From Nymphaea colorata (lineage: Eukaryota; Streptophyta; Magnoliopsida; Nymphaeales; Nymphaeaceae), in contig NC_045150.1 in the NCBI RefSeq assembly GCF_008831285.2, forward strand, positions 10,740,001 through 10,804,000: DNA of 64,000 nt, given 5' to 3'. Below are positions 1 through 12,268 of the stretch, one piece after another. The notes under the pieces are model-generated. The model worked only from the letters and a program-made list of their open reading frames with translations, was not told the origin of the DNA and did no database searches. The translations under genes were made by a program, and so were the position numbers. The stretch's first letter is position 1; each line of letters opens with the position of its first letter.

Positions 1-2700
1 CCTCTTAATGTGAAAAATGTTTGAACACCAACGGGCTTTCTAAACGTAACAAATTTTGATGGTGATAATGGTTTTATAAGACCATTGGCAACCTTCTCAT
101 TGGAAAATCATTGCTTCAGCACAACTTCTCTTTTTTCAACGTCATCTCCGAGGAAATGATATCTCAGCTCTGTTTGCTTAGTTATTCTATAGAAGGTAAG
201 ATTTTTTGCTATAGAAATGGTAGACTTATGATCACAATAAAGTTGAGTATGACTTATTTATTCCATATGTAAATCTTTTAAAATACACCTCATCCACATT
301 GCTTGGCATGTAGTAGTAATAGCAGCAATAAATTCTGTTTCTAATGAAAATAAGGCTATTGAACTTTGCCTTTTTGAGTCATACACTTAATCCTGCCAAT
401 CGATGTTGGTATGACAACCTAAAGCAAAGTTAGCAATAGGTCTATAAAAAGTTCAATAATTAATGGCTGAGCAAACGTAACAAAGAACTCTTTTTTCCAC
501 ACCATGGTGTTGCACCAATGCGTGGTGCACAAATCTTGATGAAACCTTTTTAAAACACAATATCTGGTTGAATGTGCATCAAGTAACCATGTTTCTAAAA
601 TACCTTTCATTATCTTTCGTCATTCCAACATCCACAGTCACTTTTTCATTGATATCAATGGGAGTTGTGCAACCTTTTGCAATTCATGAGTTTAAACTTT
701 TTCACTATCACTCCTTTGAAAACCATTTTGACAATTTTTTTTTGAGGTGACTATACCATGCACGAGCGGCTTTTTTGAATGTACAAAGGGAATTTTATAA
801 TTTATAAACCTTTCTTCATTTCCTTTAATGATATGCCCAGGTAGTTGATCAACATATACCTCTCATTCAAATAACTGAAAAATCTTCCATGTGAATTGGG
901 CGGCAACTGAAGAAACCATTTTTACTGTCTCAAATCTTGCAACAAGTGAAAAAGCTCCAATGAAATTAATGTCATATTTTTATACAAAACATCCAGTTAT
1001 CAATCTTGCTGCACATTTTTTCACCATTTCTTTAGCTTCATGTGTAAAACCTATAGACCCATTAGTGGCAAATTGGAAAGCTCCCATGTGTCATTTCTTT
1101 TCAATAACATGCATCTTTTTTTCACTGCATTTATCCAATTTTTTTCTAAACATGCTTCATCATAAGTTAATGGTTCTATAGTAGCAAAAGCAAAGACACA
1201 AAGACACACTTAACATGCTTTTCTTGGTTGAGTGTTATCACCAAGTGTACACTCTATATCTTCAATAGTTGGGTCTTTAATTTGAATGTTCATCTCCTCC
1301 TTCTGATTTTTTTTATGATGCTACTTCATCAAGATGGTTTAGTTCCATTTCAACTTCATCAATTTGTAGTATCACAGTTTCATCTTTTACCCATTTATAA
1401 CAAGATTTTTCCTTAAAATGGCATCTCTTCTAATAATTAGTTTTTTAGTAGTAGGATTATCAACATGATAACCTTTAGCTAGGCTCAATACAATAGCCAA
1501 TAAACATTCATTTATACCTCATATGTCATAGCTTATAATTAAGATCAACCTTTGCAATAAAAGCACAATCACCTATCTAGATGATTTTAAAAGCAATTTT
1601 TTTAATTTGAATAATACTGCTTCCATTTTCAATTTCACAAGCATCATTTTCAAATAAAAATGTGTAGAACTTTTGGATCAATTGCTCCACAATAAATAAA
1701 TTTTCAGCTGATCCTAGAACATGGTACACATCATGATTCAATTTGCAATTTACACATGTCAAGCTTTAGAGTCTCTTGAATGTTTTTGAATACCACATGT
1801 CATATGGTTACTATAACCACTAGCTACAAACTATGTATATTTTACACTTTCAACTTTTAAAACTCATAGATGTACATAACACAAAAAAAAATCATTTTGT
1901 TCAACAAAACTAGCTTATTGCTTTGCCTTTTCAAAACATTTGGCTTCGATATGACAAACTTCTTGCAAACATGAAACCACTTTCCTCTAAAATATTGATC
2001 TCAACTACCTTCTGCTATGTCATTACACTATCGAAAAGCACCAAAAGATCTTCCCATTCCTCTACCACGCCCTTGAGTGGTTCCTCTAAAGGCTCCTTGT
2101 CCTTGACTTTTTCCTTCGTTCTTTTCATCACTTCTTCCATTTGTTTCTTTTGAAATATCTAATAAAGTTTGAAAGGCTTTCGCGGTTGACCTATTTATAT
2201 GTTGTTCATGAGCTAGAAGAGACCCTCTTAAGTCATCAATAAAGTACATAGATAAATCCTTGGATTCTTCTATTGCAATATGAACATGTTCAGATTTAGA
2301 GGGGAGACTTCTCAAGACTTTTTCAACAACCGTTTTGCTCATTTATAACGTCACCAAAAGTCTTCATTTGTTTCATAATAATAAATGGTTTAGCCTAAAA
2401 ATTTTGATCTCACCATTTTCTTGTCAAACTTGTAGACTCTATTCATAAAGTTTAAATTTGAACTGTGGTTAATCTTTTCATCCTCATGAAGTTTCAAAAG
2501 TAACGAAGGGTCTTTGCACTTTGTAGCACTAACAATAGTTGGAAAAATCACTATCAGACACAACCTACTATAATACCAAAAATGCCTTCGCATCCTTTTT
2601 TTGGTTGACTTGTTTGCTGCATTTGTTTGTTCGGTATCTTCATAACCATTCTTTTTAACACTCCAAAATTTAGAGTTGTTACAACTAAAAATAGCCACTA
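1..2700 (-). pseudogene. Decayed Ty1/copia retrotransposon, copy A (gag to RNase H)
   Basis: Translated pieces on the minus strand run from high to low coordinates in copia order. Gag lies at about 2700-2028 and a degenerate zinc knuckle at about 1975-1925. A protease remnant at 1822-1801 reads SGYSNHMT. The GAG-pre-integrase region is at 1762-1577, with DVYHVLG and LFENDACEI. The integrase C-terminal end and acidic linker lie at about 1500-1270. RT is at about 1270-480, with EVYVDQLPG near 866-843. RNase H is at about 450-1, with TEFIAA near 347-323 and the copia C-terminal HFLGDDVEKRE region. Many stops and frameshifts break it and no long pol frame remains. Position 1 lies in the polypurine tract, so the 3' LTR is just outside the window. 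The family call is secure; the exact domain edges are approximate. Confidence 0.85.
2028..2342 (-). pseudogene. Copia gag fragment with an open 104-codon frame (copy A)
   Basis: The frame starts at ATG with MSKTVVEKVLRSLPSK and contains AIEESKDLS and AHEQHINRS. This is the C-terminal half of the copia-type Gag domain (UBN2/gag-polypeptide family), and it ends in a basic Gly/Arg-rich tail. The N-terminal half of the domain lies upstream in other frames (about 2390-2698, with FPTIVSATK), so the frame is a fragment and not a full Gag, which is usually 200-350 residues. The protein differs at a single residue (Gln to His) from the matching frame in copy B. Gag would form the particle shell of the retrotransposon. 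Expression is unlikely given the broken element. Confidence 0.75.
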
Positions 2701-3271
2701 ATGGTAGGGCAAGTTGAGAGTATTATAATTTTTTTCCATACCAGTTTATACCCTTTCACAAATTCTTTTTCTTGATGGTTCCAGAAATTAGAGGAGCTCC
2801 TTGCTTTAGCAGCCCTCCATAATGACCTGTAATGCCCATGTAACTTGGCAATATTATCACAATTTGAAGGTTGATTTTACAAACCTCACACAAACATGAA
2901 ACCAAGAAATGAGAAAAAGTAGTAGGGTGAAGGCGAAAACTTGCATTATTTTTTTTTGCTTACTTTTCTGTATATGTAGTACATATTTTAAAATAATGGT
3001 AATTCACTTATTTGCTGCATCAAATGATGAATTAAATTATAGGAATACTCAGCATGAGGGAAATGGGTTGTGCAACCAGAGAAATTATTTGAGCTTCTCT
3101 TGGTAACTAAAGTATTTATTTCAAGCATAAGAGTGATGTTGGAAGATGATGGTATTTGAGAAATTAGTGTACACAATGTAGGCCTTACATATTATACAAG
3201 ATGTTAACCGCATTTGAATTTATGCAAAGTTGCATAGCCATTTCTACGATATCAGTTCGCACATTTCGAAA
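2701..3271. repeat. Upstream flank shared by both copia copies
   Basis: This stretch lies 5' of gag on the minus strand and matches 14580-15144 closely. It should hold the 5' untranslated region and perhaps the 5' LTR. I found neither an LTR matching 12897-13227 nor a primer-binding site, so its nature is open. The match to copy B stops at about 3271, just after a shared cacatttcgaa. No host gene was seen. Confidence 0.5.
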
Positions 3272-3982
3272 TGGTGACCAAATCCATTTTTTTAAGAAAT
3301 TGAAATTATTAAACAAGTTAGCGTGGTTTTTGTTTGTTGGAACTAGGAAACTGAAACTTGAAAATTTTGATTCTGTTCCTGTTTGAGAAGAAATTATGAT
3401 TCTAGAATTTTTATTTTTGAATAAAAATTTTTAACTAGGGGAGGCATTATCTTTGTGGGTCAAATACAAATGTAGCTTCCTTTAGCTGATGACTTGGGAG
3501 AATAAGTTTGCATGCGTGGTGAAGGCAAATTTTTAAATCGTTGTTGACTTTATTTTAGCTGACCTCCTCAACCTCTTTCAGCCCAAATGTATCAACCACG
3601 GAGTTTATGAGACTTTTCAGTTGATAAAGGTTGCCAATATATATCATGCCGTTTTTCATGCTTTCTAATGCGTGCTCCTTGCTTCTTTGGTAATTAATTT
3701 GTTTAAAAGAGTATATTGTTCTTAGGCAAAAGGGAAGCATAACAAAGTAAATTCTCTTCGCCCAATTGATCGTAATATTTATTTGAGAATCAATGAGTCA
3801 TTCACTCCACCTAAGGCTCCTTTTTTAAGTTTTCTTCATGTATTGATTTTCTAAATTTTGGCATCTGCCGACTACTTACATCCAAGCCACCTTGCAGTTT
3901 TGAATGGTTATTCATTGATGAGCCGCTCTCTTTGCTTTGACATGCACCAATAGGTTTAGATCTACATACTCCTCCTGCTTTT

Positions 3983-3985
<3 letters not shown>

Positions 3986-4022
<37 letters not shown>

Positions 4023-4088
4023 TTGGTGGGGGAGGGGGAGGGGGTCAAGTACCGGGAGACAGAGGACAGAGTCCAGTTTTTCCAAGGT

Positions 4089-4128
<40 letters not shown>
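3986..4128. repeat. GA and TA microsatellites
   Basis: A GA run lies at about 3986-4017 and a TA run at 4092-4128, separated by G-rich sequence. At the same place in the other block copy (34786-34883) the GA run is almost absent and the TA run is about half as long, so both repeats changed length after duplication. Confidence 0.9.
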
Positions 4129-4129
<1 letters not shown>

Positions 4130-4845
4130 ATGGGCAACCACTGATTTTTTTCCTGCTTTCGCTTTCCTTTGCCTTGACAAAGTAGTTTCCCGTTCTTCAT
4201 GGTGTTTGTTTGCAAGGTCTATGGCATAACTAAGGACCGATAGAAACCACATTCTCCTAAAAAACCCACAAGGAAGCGATAGAAGCTATGTGGCAATTCC
4301 CTTGATAATAAATTCCTAATGATATTATCAAAAAAATATCATACAGAAATAGTGGTCTGCTCGGGTAGGAGCACTACTTCCCTAGCAGCTTTGCATTGGA
4401 AACACACACCTGTTTGGATCAAGCCAAATTCTTAAACATGATTGCATATACAAATTCACATACTATGCATTTCGGTAGAATAAATAGGACGAGGTGACCT
4501 AACCAGTTCAAGGTGTAGACCGGCAGAAGCCAGCTTGACAAAAATCATAAATATGAGTAATTTTTGTCAACGTAAGCAATTTTAAATTGTCCCTTCAATT
4601 TAATGATCATCCTGAGGTAGCCCTCCGACAATTGAGATGTACATAATTTGTAGTTGCCTAAATGTTCGTAGTTTTCTCTACTTTGTCTTAGATTCTAGCA
4701 CATCACTTGTAACAAGTGAGAATATGTTTTTGATAAAGTTTTATATTCTGCTCCATATATATAATGAGCATACTGCGGTTGAGGATGCTACTACCAATAT
4801 GCATGTTCACTTTAATGCTCCAACATTGTGCATGCATGTGTAGGA

Positions 4846-5207
4846 GATAACAAATAGGTGTGAGATCACAAGTATGAGATAACAATTAGGTATGAGATAA
4901 TAACAGATATATGAAACAACAAATAAGTAATATATATAAAATAACAAATACATATGAGATAATATCTATGAAATAACAAATAGGTAGGAGATACAAATAG
5001 ATATGAGATAATATATATCAGATAAAAATAGGTACAAAAGAATGACAGATGTTGAGATAATATATAGGTACGAGATAATAAATATGTATGCGATAATGTA
5101 TATGAGATAGCAAATAGGTATGAGATAATGATGGATGTACGAAATGACGCTAAACATAAGTATGATATAACAAAATATTTATGAGATAATGAGATAACAC
5201 TATGAGT
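4846..5207. repeat. Degenerate minisatellite with an ATGAGATAACAAATAGGT-like unit, copy 1
   Basis: About 20 imperfect repeats of an 18-nt unit resembling ATGAGATAACAAATAGGT fill the stretch. Because 18 is a multiple of three, the minus strand gives long open frames rich in a repeated SYLFVI-like hexapeptide. These are a by-product of the repeat and not genes. The partner array is at 35603-35960. Confidence 0.85.
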
Positions 5208-5403
5208 ATGACAAAAAAAATAAAGACACTTTTTTATCACTTAAATGGGTATATTGGTTTAACAATATGCAAAATAATTTTAATGTTTGGGAAGAGTGGG
5301 CCTCAGCTCGATGGGCCAAGCCCCCTTTGCATGAGAGGTCCCTGGTGACTTGTTGTATGTAGGGTGCTTGCACATAGAATACCCACTTTCCCTGAGATTG
5401 CCC

Positions 5404-5767
5404 TAAGCCTGGGCATGGGGGCATTGGGTCGGGTACCCAATACGCGGCTCGACTCGAACAAGGCTCAAGCCCAAAAAAAGGCATCGGGCTGAACCAGGTG
5501 GGCTTGACTAAGCCTGATGTCACCTGATAAGAGAGTTTCAATGTTATTTTTGTTTATTATATATATATATATATAATTATAGTATTTTATTACAATTAAT
5601 TATATCTATATATTATTTTATGTTAAAAATAAATATTTTAAATTTTGACTGACCCGGGTCTGAGCTCGGGTTTCAGGTTTTGGGCCGGGGCCAAGCCACA
5701 GTTATGAGTTGAGGCCCAGTGTGAGCCTGACTCCTTATCGGCCGTGCCAGGCTGATGCCCAAGCCTA
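5404..5767. mobile_element. Non-autonomous hAT-like element, copy 1
   Basis: The ends are imperfect inverted repeats: TAAGCCTGGGCAT on the left, and the reverse complement of the right end is TAGGCTTGGGCAT. The flanks give an 8-bp target duplication, gattgccc/gattgcta (6 of 8). The copy in the duplicated block shows 7 of 8. The 364-bp interior has GC-rich arms made of CGGGC/GGGCT motifs around an AT-rich core, as in many plant hAT miniature elements. It has no transposase and would depend on an element elsewhere. Confidence 0.7.
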
Positions 5768-8561
5768 GATTGCTAGTAGACCTTATTAGATCATTGTCTG
5801 TTTAAACCTAAAGGAATAGTTTTTGGTCTCAATCTAGGCCATGTTTGTTAGTGAAAGTTTAGTTACATATAAACAAAAAAAGAAGGAAAAAAAAAACGGA
5901 TAAGAATTTTTTTCAATATAAAATTACCCCATCATTGACCTGTTGAGAAGTACTTAATTAGCTTATATAGGGAGCCCAAATCATTAATTATGAGTAGGTA
6001 CATTTAACATCCTTAGTGGAGTCCTAACGCAGGTCTGGATCCAAGGGCAAGGGGAAGGAGGGGAGGCTTCAGCCTGTCAACCGAGCAATAGGGTTCACTT
6101 TGTGCACCCTAAAGATTATTTTTTCGTATTTGTAGGAGAAAAACACATAGAAAATATAAATTAAGTTACTCACCTTGAGTCAATGGCTAAAAATAAATAA
6201 AAACCATGTCTGAAAACATAGGCAACGAGGCGCTTCTCAACCCATAAATTCTTTTAAAATATCACATATGCACCATGACGATAAAACTTTTTGCAAAAAG
6301 TCCAAGGTCGAGTAGTAAATTTCAAGAAAATGGTATTATCCATCATAATTTTTTCAAAAATTATGCCAACTAGTTTAAAGGAAGAAATTCATAAAATAGT
6401 AATGATAAAATGCAAAAAACAAAAAGAAAATTAACAAGATCTATTCTCTCTCTTCTTACCCAAAAGGAATCCTCCTCCTCCTCCTCCTACTCTCCTTTTC
6501 TTTCAATTTTTTTTACATCCCTATGATTATTTCTTTTATTTAAACCATTTCTTTTGTAATATTAATTGGATATGTTCCCCGGAAAAAAATGAAGAAATGA
6601 AAAGGTAATAAGAGTTGACTGGCAAGAACAATTTGAGGAAATACTGGGTCCTAGAAGCTTATATGAACCCAAGGTAAGGAAATGAAAAAATAAAGTATTA
6701 CGAGCCAAGAAAACTTGGTTTAATGGCATTCAAACATCTTCTTGGCGTGTTCAAAATAGAGAGAGAGGTGGGCTTTAGAGATAGAGCAGTTCGCATGTTT
6801 GGTGCTTAACATGGGTGTGTTCATTCTACCATTTGAGGAGATGGGGATTTTTGTTATTTTTAGATCAAATATCAGATATATATTTTAATTATTCTTTAGA
6901 AAGTGACTATTTCTTTCTATTCTCCTAGAGGAAAGGATCCTCCTTTCCAAGTAGGAAGGCTATCTGGTTAATTTCAACCCCCTAATATGCAACCATCATT
7001 AATCATGGCAAATGGCATATTAGAAAGTTTTTCACAAACCATGCAAAGCAAAGAGCTTTTTCTAATATTCATCCAAAAAAAAGTTTTTCTAATAATCCAT
7101 ATATATTCCTTTTAAACTCTCAATTTTCTTTTCAAAGCCAAGGATAATATATAGGTCTATGGTTATACAAGGTCAAAAATGCTAACGAAAATTGAATATA
7201 TAATCAACTTAATTTTTGAAGGAGCTGCATGATTCCTAAGGAGAAGAATTCATATCCATCCATTAGATAATCACGGCAAATGGCATACCTGTTATAAGCA
7301 TAAAAACAGTTACCAAAACATGTATATTCAAAAATACAATTTATATCCACTATCATATATATCACATGTCTTTAGAGTACATGTTCAAAAACACAATTTC
7401 CTTGTTCATGCAATTGGTGTGATTACTTTCAAAGTTTGAATGTTGAATTTAGAAACAATATCTATATATAATCAAGGTCTGTTTGCTGAAACAATAAAAT
7501 GATTTTTTATTGACAAATTTGCTATGAGAAAATCTGCATAAAAAAAGATGCATGGGGCAAGAAATAAAAAAAAAATGATGCCAGGCAGTACACATAATGA
7601 TCGACATGCATCTTGCCATCCAATGTCTTTTATGCCAGTGTTTCTGAGCATCGTTTTGGAAACCTAACTGTTAGAGTGTGTGTATAACATATGTTTATGA
7701 TACTAAAAAGCAAACAGAAAGTTATGTTCATTAGTCCTGGCATCTGATTTTTGTAAGTCAAAAACATATTTTAGTCCAGTGAATTAATGATCAGGTTTAG
7801 ATTGTTGGTTTCGATAATTTTCACAACCATATTATATGACCTTTCATGGACGCTTGAAAGGAGTGCATAATCAAACTTTGGAGTCTATTAGACTCAAGGC
7901 AATCATGAATTATATCTGTGAGTGCTAACTCCTTTGCCCTTAAGTGTCTTTGTAGTTGACAATTAACTAGCAACTCCATGTTGTTTGAATAGACTTTACT
8001 AATCCATGCGATGCATAAAGATGAAAAAATTGTACTTTTGATCTTTTATCTTCATCCATCTTAACCTCCTCATAAATATATTTTGCCGCCCATTTACATT
8101 AACCCATGTGATTCTTTCCCTAACATGCTTACACACATGTACAAACATATGAGCTTTATGGAGTTACCTTGTCAACTGTTGGTGCATCAATTGACCATGG
8201 TGGGTCCTGTGTGGGCAATCATAGAAATTAACCACCTTTGCGCAATGTCATGACTCACATATTGTTATTCTTTATCAATTAAATGTGATATCAATCAACA
8301 AAATCATGAAGAAATCATCACACAGAAGGTTACATCCAAGGAGAAGAAGAGACATCGTACAAGTGAGAATATAAAGGCTACAGGATAATGAGCAAGGGAA
8401 GAAATCTCGAAACCAAGAAATTAAGAACAGCCAAAATGCATTCACTAGGAGAACAATAAGCTTCTAGGAATAAAAGATATCACTTCCAAAAATGTGCAAC
8501 CACCTGATATGCCTTAGCTGGGGGTGAAGATGCTGACCTCTTCTCCTAAATCACGTTATAG

Positions 8562-8800
8562 TCTCCCCCTTAAGTTGGTGTACAAATGTGAATTTGTCCA
8601 AATTTGCTGGCTATGCATTGATGCTTCGCTTTCGCATGACTCTTGGTTAAAATATAGGTTAGTTGTTTTTCACTTCTGACATATAGAGTTAGCACGGTTC
8701 TGTCTTGTATTTTTCCCTCACAATAATGGCAATCAACTTCTCTATGTTTAGGCATTAATGGAACACTGGTGCAGCCTAGTAGCATACCCTTTGGCATTAA
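8562..8800 (-). pseudogene. 3' end of a copia element (RNase H C-terminus and polypurine tract), copy 1
   Basis: The minus-strand frame 8797-8570 ends a copia RNase H. It contains HREVDCHY, KIQDRTVLTLYVRSE, a QLTYILTKS stretch and KFGQIHICTPT, the usual C-terminal order. A polypurine tract (plus strand tctcccccttaa, 8562-8573) follows at once. The 3' LTR should run leftward from about 8560, but I cannot fix its far end; TGTTGG at 8178 is one candidate. No upstream pol was seen. The partner copy is at 39367-39600. Confidence 0.7.
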
Positions 8801-9171
8801 CCCAAGTATGTGAAAACTTGAATTGAATTCGGTTCTCGCACAAGAACCATTTCAAATCATGTTTTTCTAAAATATTTAGAAAGTTAAATTATTTAAATGA
8901 TTTCAAAAACCTTAGGTCATGTAGACATCGAGTCTACAATAATGACCTGCTCATATCCGTTTAGAGTCACCTACTTGTGAACCTATTTCCACAACCTTTT
9001 TGTCTAGTCAAATTTCTTTAGACACCCATTCATATGAAATGAATGAAGTTTATATCATATATCACATGATTTGAATAATATCAAACACGTTTACTACAGT
9101 AAAACCTATCCCTATGTAGATTTAAACCTACTTTAGACCAACCTACCCCTGCCTATTTGGATGTTAGGTCT

Positions 9172-10340
9172 CAATTCATGGCACTGGATTCAAATCATCA
9201 GCCTTATAACTGGTCTAAACCTTCATATTAAACCCAATTATAGTACATGGGATTTGGATCTCAATTATTGGATTTTTCATCTTAGATTAGGGATTTCATA
9301 TCGTGTTATGGATCTTGCATTTTAGATATTAGATTTTGGAAGTTGAATTTCAGACTTTCGATTTTAAAGCTGATTTTACATATGAGTCTCAAATCATGAA
9401 TCTCAAACTATGGATATTGGATTATGGATTTCAAATTTTGCACCCTAGATTTTAGATCTTGCATTTTCGGTTTTGGAACTTGAATAGATTTTCTAAGCAA
9501 ATGAGTATTTCATCATAAACCTTGGATCAATTCCCACAGAATCAAGCCCAAGTACAAGTCTTTAAATCATGTAATCACCATATTTGAATCTATTATCTCA
9601 AAATTTGGATTTTATAAGATTTAATATGAGATCATGATCTAATGGATTTCTGACCTTAAATTTTCAATCACGAACTCTTAATCTCAATATCATGATATAG
9701 TTTTCATTTCAATTTGAAACCAGAATTATATAAATCTCTCACATTTTGATTTCAATTTTTGGTTTCAGATCCAGATTTCCTTGCTAGGTCCATGTCCTAC
9801 ACTCAAGTCCTATTAGAGACTCCAGGTCTATATGGCCTAGTTTTGCATGCATCATATTAAATTTAAGATAACGATTTGTAATGATCTATAATAATTCGAT
9901 GATAAACAAACTTCATATTAATTTCTTCTTGTTTATCTGTCTATTTCTAATATCTACTAAGATTTCAGCATATGCATGATTTCAAAATTAGGGTACGTTT
10001 GCTTTCTTAGGTTTTGGATGACATTCAGATTTAGGAAATGACACATTTTAGTACAGTTCTTGGTCTAATTACTCCTTGATAAAGTGCCAGAAATGATCAG
10101 ACCTCGTGCCGACAGGTCTGATCTTGTCTTTCAGAATCCCACACAAGGCACACGAGCGTGTATAGGTAGACAAGCTCAATTTGTAACTTTCTTCATGTAA
10201 GATTAAAAAATTTGACATGGAAGCAGTTACCCTATTACAAAGTGAACTCACTGCCCATAACACGTAACAATTGGGTGTTCTTTGACATCAATAAGAGTGA
10301 GGTGGTCACAGATGATAATAGGTAGAGCTGTGCCATCTCA
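9172..10340. repeat. Non-coding stretch with degenerate TTGGATTTC-like repeats
   Basis: Between about 9200 and 9800 the sequence is a loose series of imperfect units built on ggatttt/ggatctt and caaat words. The remainder up to 10340 is plain AT-rich DNA. No open frame with recognisable protein content was seen on either strand. Confidence 0.5.
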
Positions 10341-10701
10341 CACAATTAATTGGCCAACAGACTATTGTCCGAACAAAAATGCGTGCATATATTGACTAGT
10401 GGTAATGATGCATAATTTTTATGCTTGAAACACCAAATTATTAAGCTCCCAAAATGTGCGAGCTGATTTTCAAAGTGATTAATTGTTTTGTAATATTGTC
10501 TCTGATCTTCATCTCCAATTTCTTCCATCATCATTGTGGATTTCCATGCTCGTCGTCAGTTTTCACACGCTACCAATCGTGGCTCAACGTCAATTTTGGC
10601 ATTCAGTCATGATTTTCACAAACCACCTGCCATGGCGTGCAAGCAAACACTTGGCTCTGGTTCTCTCTCTACATTTTGTGAATCTTATTCTACCATCTCA
10701 T

Positions 10702-10738
<37 letters not shown>

Positions 10739-10950
10739 GAGAGAGAGGGAGGGAGGGAGAGAGACGAAGTGAAAAATCGACTAAATACTCAAATGAAAGA
10801 GTTTCGATGCTCAAGATCATGCTAAGGGCAGCCAAACATATGCTTGTTTAATGTACATTTCAAAAATTTAGATTTGCATGTATACCAGAAACAGGGATTA
10901 AATTTCAAGAAGAACCACTTTCACAGAATATATTTGGAGGTCTTCTTCTG
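10341..10950. repeat. Unassigned stretch with a compound CA-TA-GA microsatellite
   Basis: The only distinct feature is a compound microsatellite at about 10700-10760: a CA run, then TA, then GA/GGA. Open frames across it are repeats or lack protein-like content. Confidence 0.7.
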
Positions 10951-10954
10951 GCAA

Positions 10955-11370
10955 GGATGTCATAAAATCTAATTTTGACCATCGTACGATTGAACTCGAT
11001 TTTCCGTGAAACAAAATTTTAACATTTGATTAATAAATCAAATTGGATCCGGATTTAAGAAATGACATCCGATTAAAATTTAGATATAAATTCATATTTA
11101 AATAAATATCTGATCAGACTAGGATTTAGATTAAATTTGAAATATTAAATATCTGATGTCCAATGTCCAAGGTTTTTGAAAGTCGGCTATTAACATATTA
11201 TAGTGCAGCTAGGATTCAATTTAAAATGCAGATTCAAATATAAATGTGAATTTAAAAATGAGATTTAAGTTGGATTCAGATTTGGATATGGTATTGATTT
11301 CTTTTACAATTGTTTTGAAATCAGAATTTGAACCAAAATATATGAACATCCAAAAAATAATGGATGTGGT
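10955..11370. repeat. Degenerate ATCCGATT-type repeat, hAT-related interior
   Basis: Words such as ggatccggatttaagaaatg and acatccgatt recur in this AT-rich stretch. The same words fill the hAT-like element at 56882-57379, so this is probably an older, end-less member of that family. I could not place its termini. Confidence 0.45.
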
Positions 11371-11860
11371 TAAGAGAACATCCTATCTAGAGATATAGTC
11401 GCTCACCTCTTTCTGTGGGATCTGCTACATACCGCCTGCAAGTTGCTCGCATCTCTCCCCTTGATCTGCGACACACCGCCTGCAACCTGCCTGTCTCCCC
11501 TAGAACAGAGGCTTCCAAGTGAAAACCATTATTATAGAGGGAAACCTGTGTGTTGGCCATATTGCAGGGATACGAGTTTTAGGAGAGACAGGTTTCGCGC
11601 CCATTTACTTCCAGGTCCAAATGCAATGCACGTCCACACCATTGGAAGAGAGAGCCAAAATATTAAGGAGCAATGCAAAATGACCAGATGGTTGGACGCA
11701 AGAGAATAAAAAAAAAATTGCCATCGCCCACCTATTTGAGAGGAAAGCCCAGAGAAACACGACGAAGGAAAGAAAGACGCCTTGGTGCCCCTCTTCCAAC
11801 CAAGCTTAGGCTCGGTTTCCCTTCTCTTTCACTTTCAAACCCATCTCCTCTCCACTCACT
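11371..11860. other. GC-richer stretch upstream of a promoter-like region
   Basis: Base composition is clearly richer in GC than the neighbours, with CT-rich runs at 11820-11890. Open frames exist on both strands (for example 11443-11709 plus) but none resembles a known family. It may be the upstream regulatory part of the small gene proposed at 12098. Confidence 0.3.
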
Positions 11861-11868
11861 TATAAATA
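11861..11868 (+). promoter_or_regulatory. Candidate TATA box
   Basis: TATAAATA sits in a CT-rich context. It is followed about 30 bp later by a pyrimidine-rich stretch suitable for transcription start and then by a leader with CT and GA repeats (12001-12035). The arrangement matches ordinary plant core promoters. The first ATG with a protein-like frame is at 12098. Confidence 0.4.
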
Positions 11869-12097
11869 CTCCCTTATCCCTCCCGTTCCATCCATCCTTG
11901 ATCTTTCCCTCTTTCCCTGTCCTGTGGTAATAGAGAAGGAAACTCCTTCCTTCGACGAGCGTTCGTTCCCTATTGCTTTGTTCGTCTGGTAGTCATCGTC
12001 GAGAGACAGAGAGTAAGAGAGAGAGAGAGAGGAAGGGAGATCCAGGGAGAGGGAGAGTGTTTCGGTCATAGTCATCTGCAAGGAAAGGAGGGAAGAC

Positions 12098-12268
12098 ATG
12101 AATTCTATCACAAACCATGTGAGGGACTTCGTCGGCTTCACTATGTGGTTGTTCTATCACACCGCTCCTGCGGTAAACAGGCCAGAGGACCCTGAACTTC
12201 CCGCTGCCCTCTCTGTGGAGTTGGAAGTAGATGCAGACGCCGTACTCCACCTGAGCAGGTGGAGGTAG
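12098..12268 (+). CDS. Candidate small gene or first exon, 56 codons, unrecognised
   Basis: ATG at 12098 opens a frame beginning MNSITNHVRDFVGFTMWLFY and ending TAG at 12266-12268. It has a short hydrophobic stretch (about residues 10-22) and an acidic second half (PEDPELPAA, ELEVDADA). A TATA box lies about 235 bp upstream with a CT/GA-rich leader, and the stretch is unusually GC-rich for the window. Possible splice donors (AG/GTGGAG, AG/GTAGAC) occur just before the stop, so it may be a first exon. I do not recognise the protein. Overlapping minus-strand frames also exist, so the coding call is tentative. Confidence 0.33.
   Translation: MNSITNHVRDFVGFTMWLFYHTAPAVNRPEDPELPAALSVELEVDADAVLHLSRWR

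Larger units (their letters stand above)
3287..9171. repeat. Segmental duplication, copy 1 (partner 33673-39978)
   Basis: The block is collinear with 33673-39978 in the same orientation, about 30.4 kb apart. Samples read by eye agree at roughly 94-95%. The right edge is sharp: both copies share ttaggtct and then diverge. The left edge lies in a run of T at about 3287-3295. Copy 2 carries a 448-bp TRIM and smaller insertions of about 20-40 bp near 36541 and 39110. The block holds microsatellites, a minisatellite, a hAT-like miniature element and a copia 3' end. I see no intact gene. The stretches 5776-8470 and 36504-39300 hold no recognised feature beyond a short TCC repeat near 6473-6490. Confidence 0.9.

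Noticed and set aside
4866-5240. Minus-strand frames of 60-144 codons rich in Ile, Ser and Tyr (also 35568-36002)
   Set aside because: They are translations of an 18-nt minisatellite, whose unit length keeps every frame open. The composition is a simple hexapeptide repeat with no gene context.
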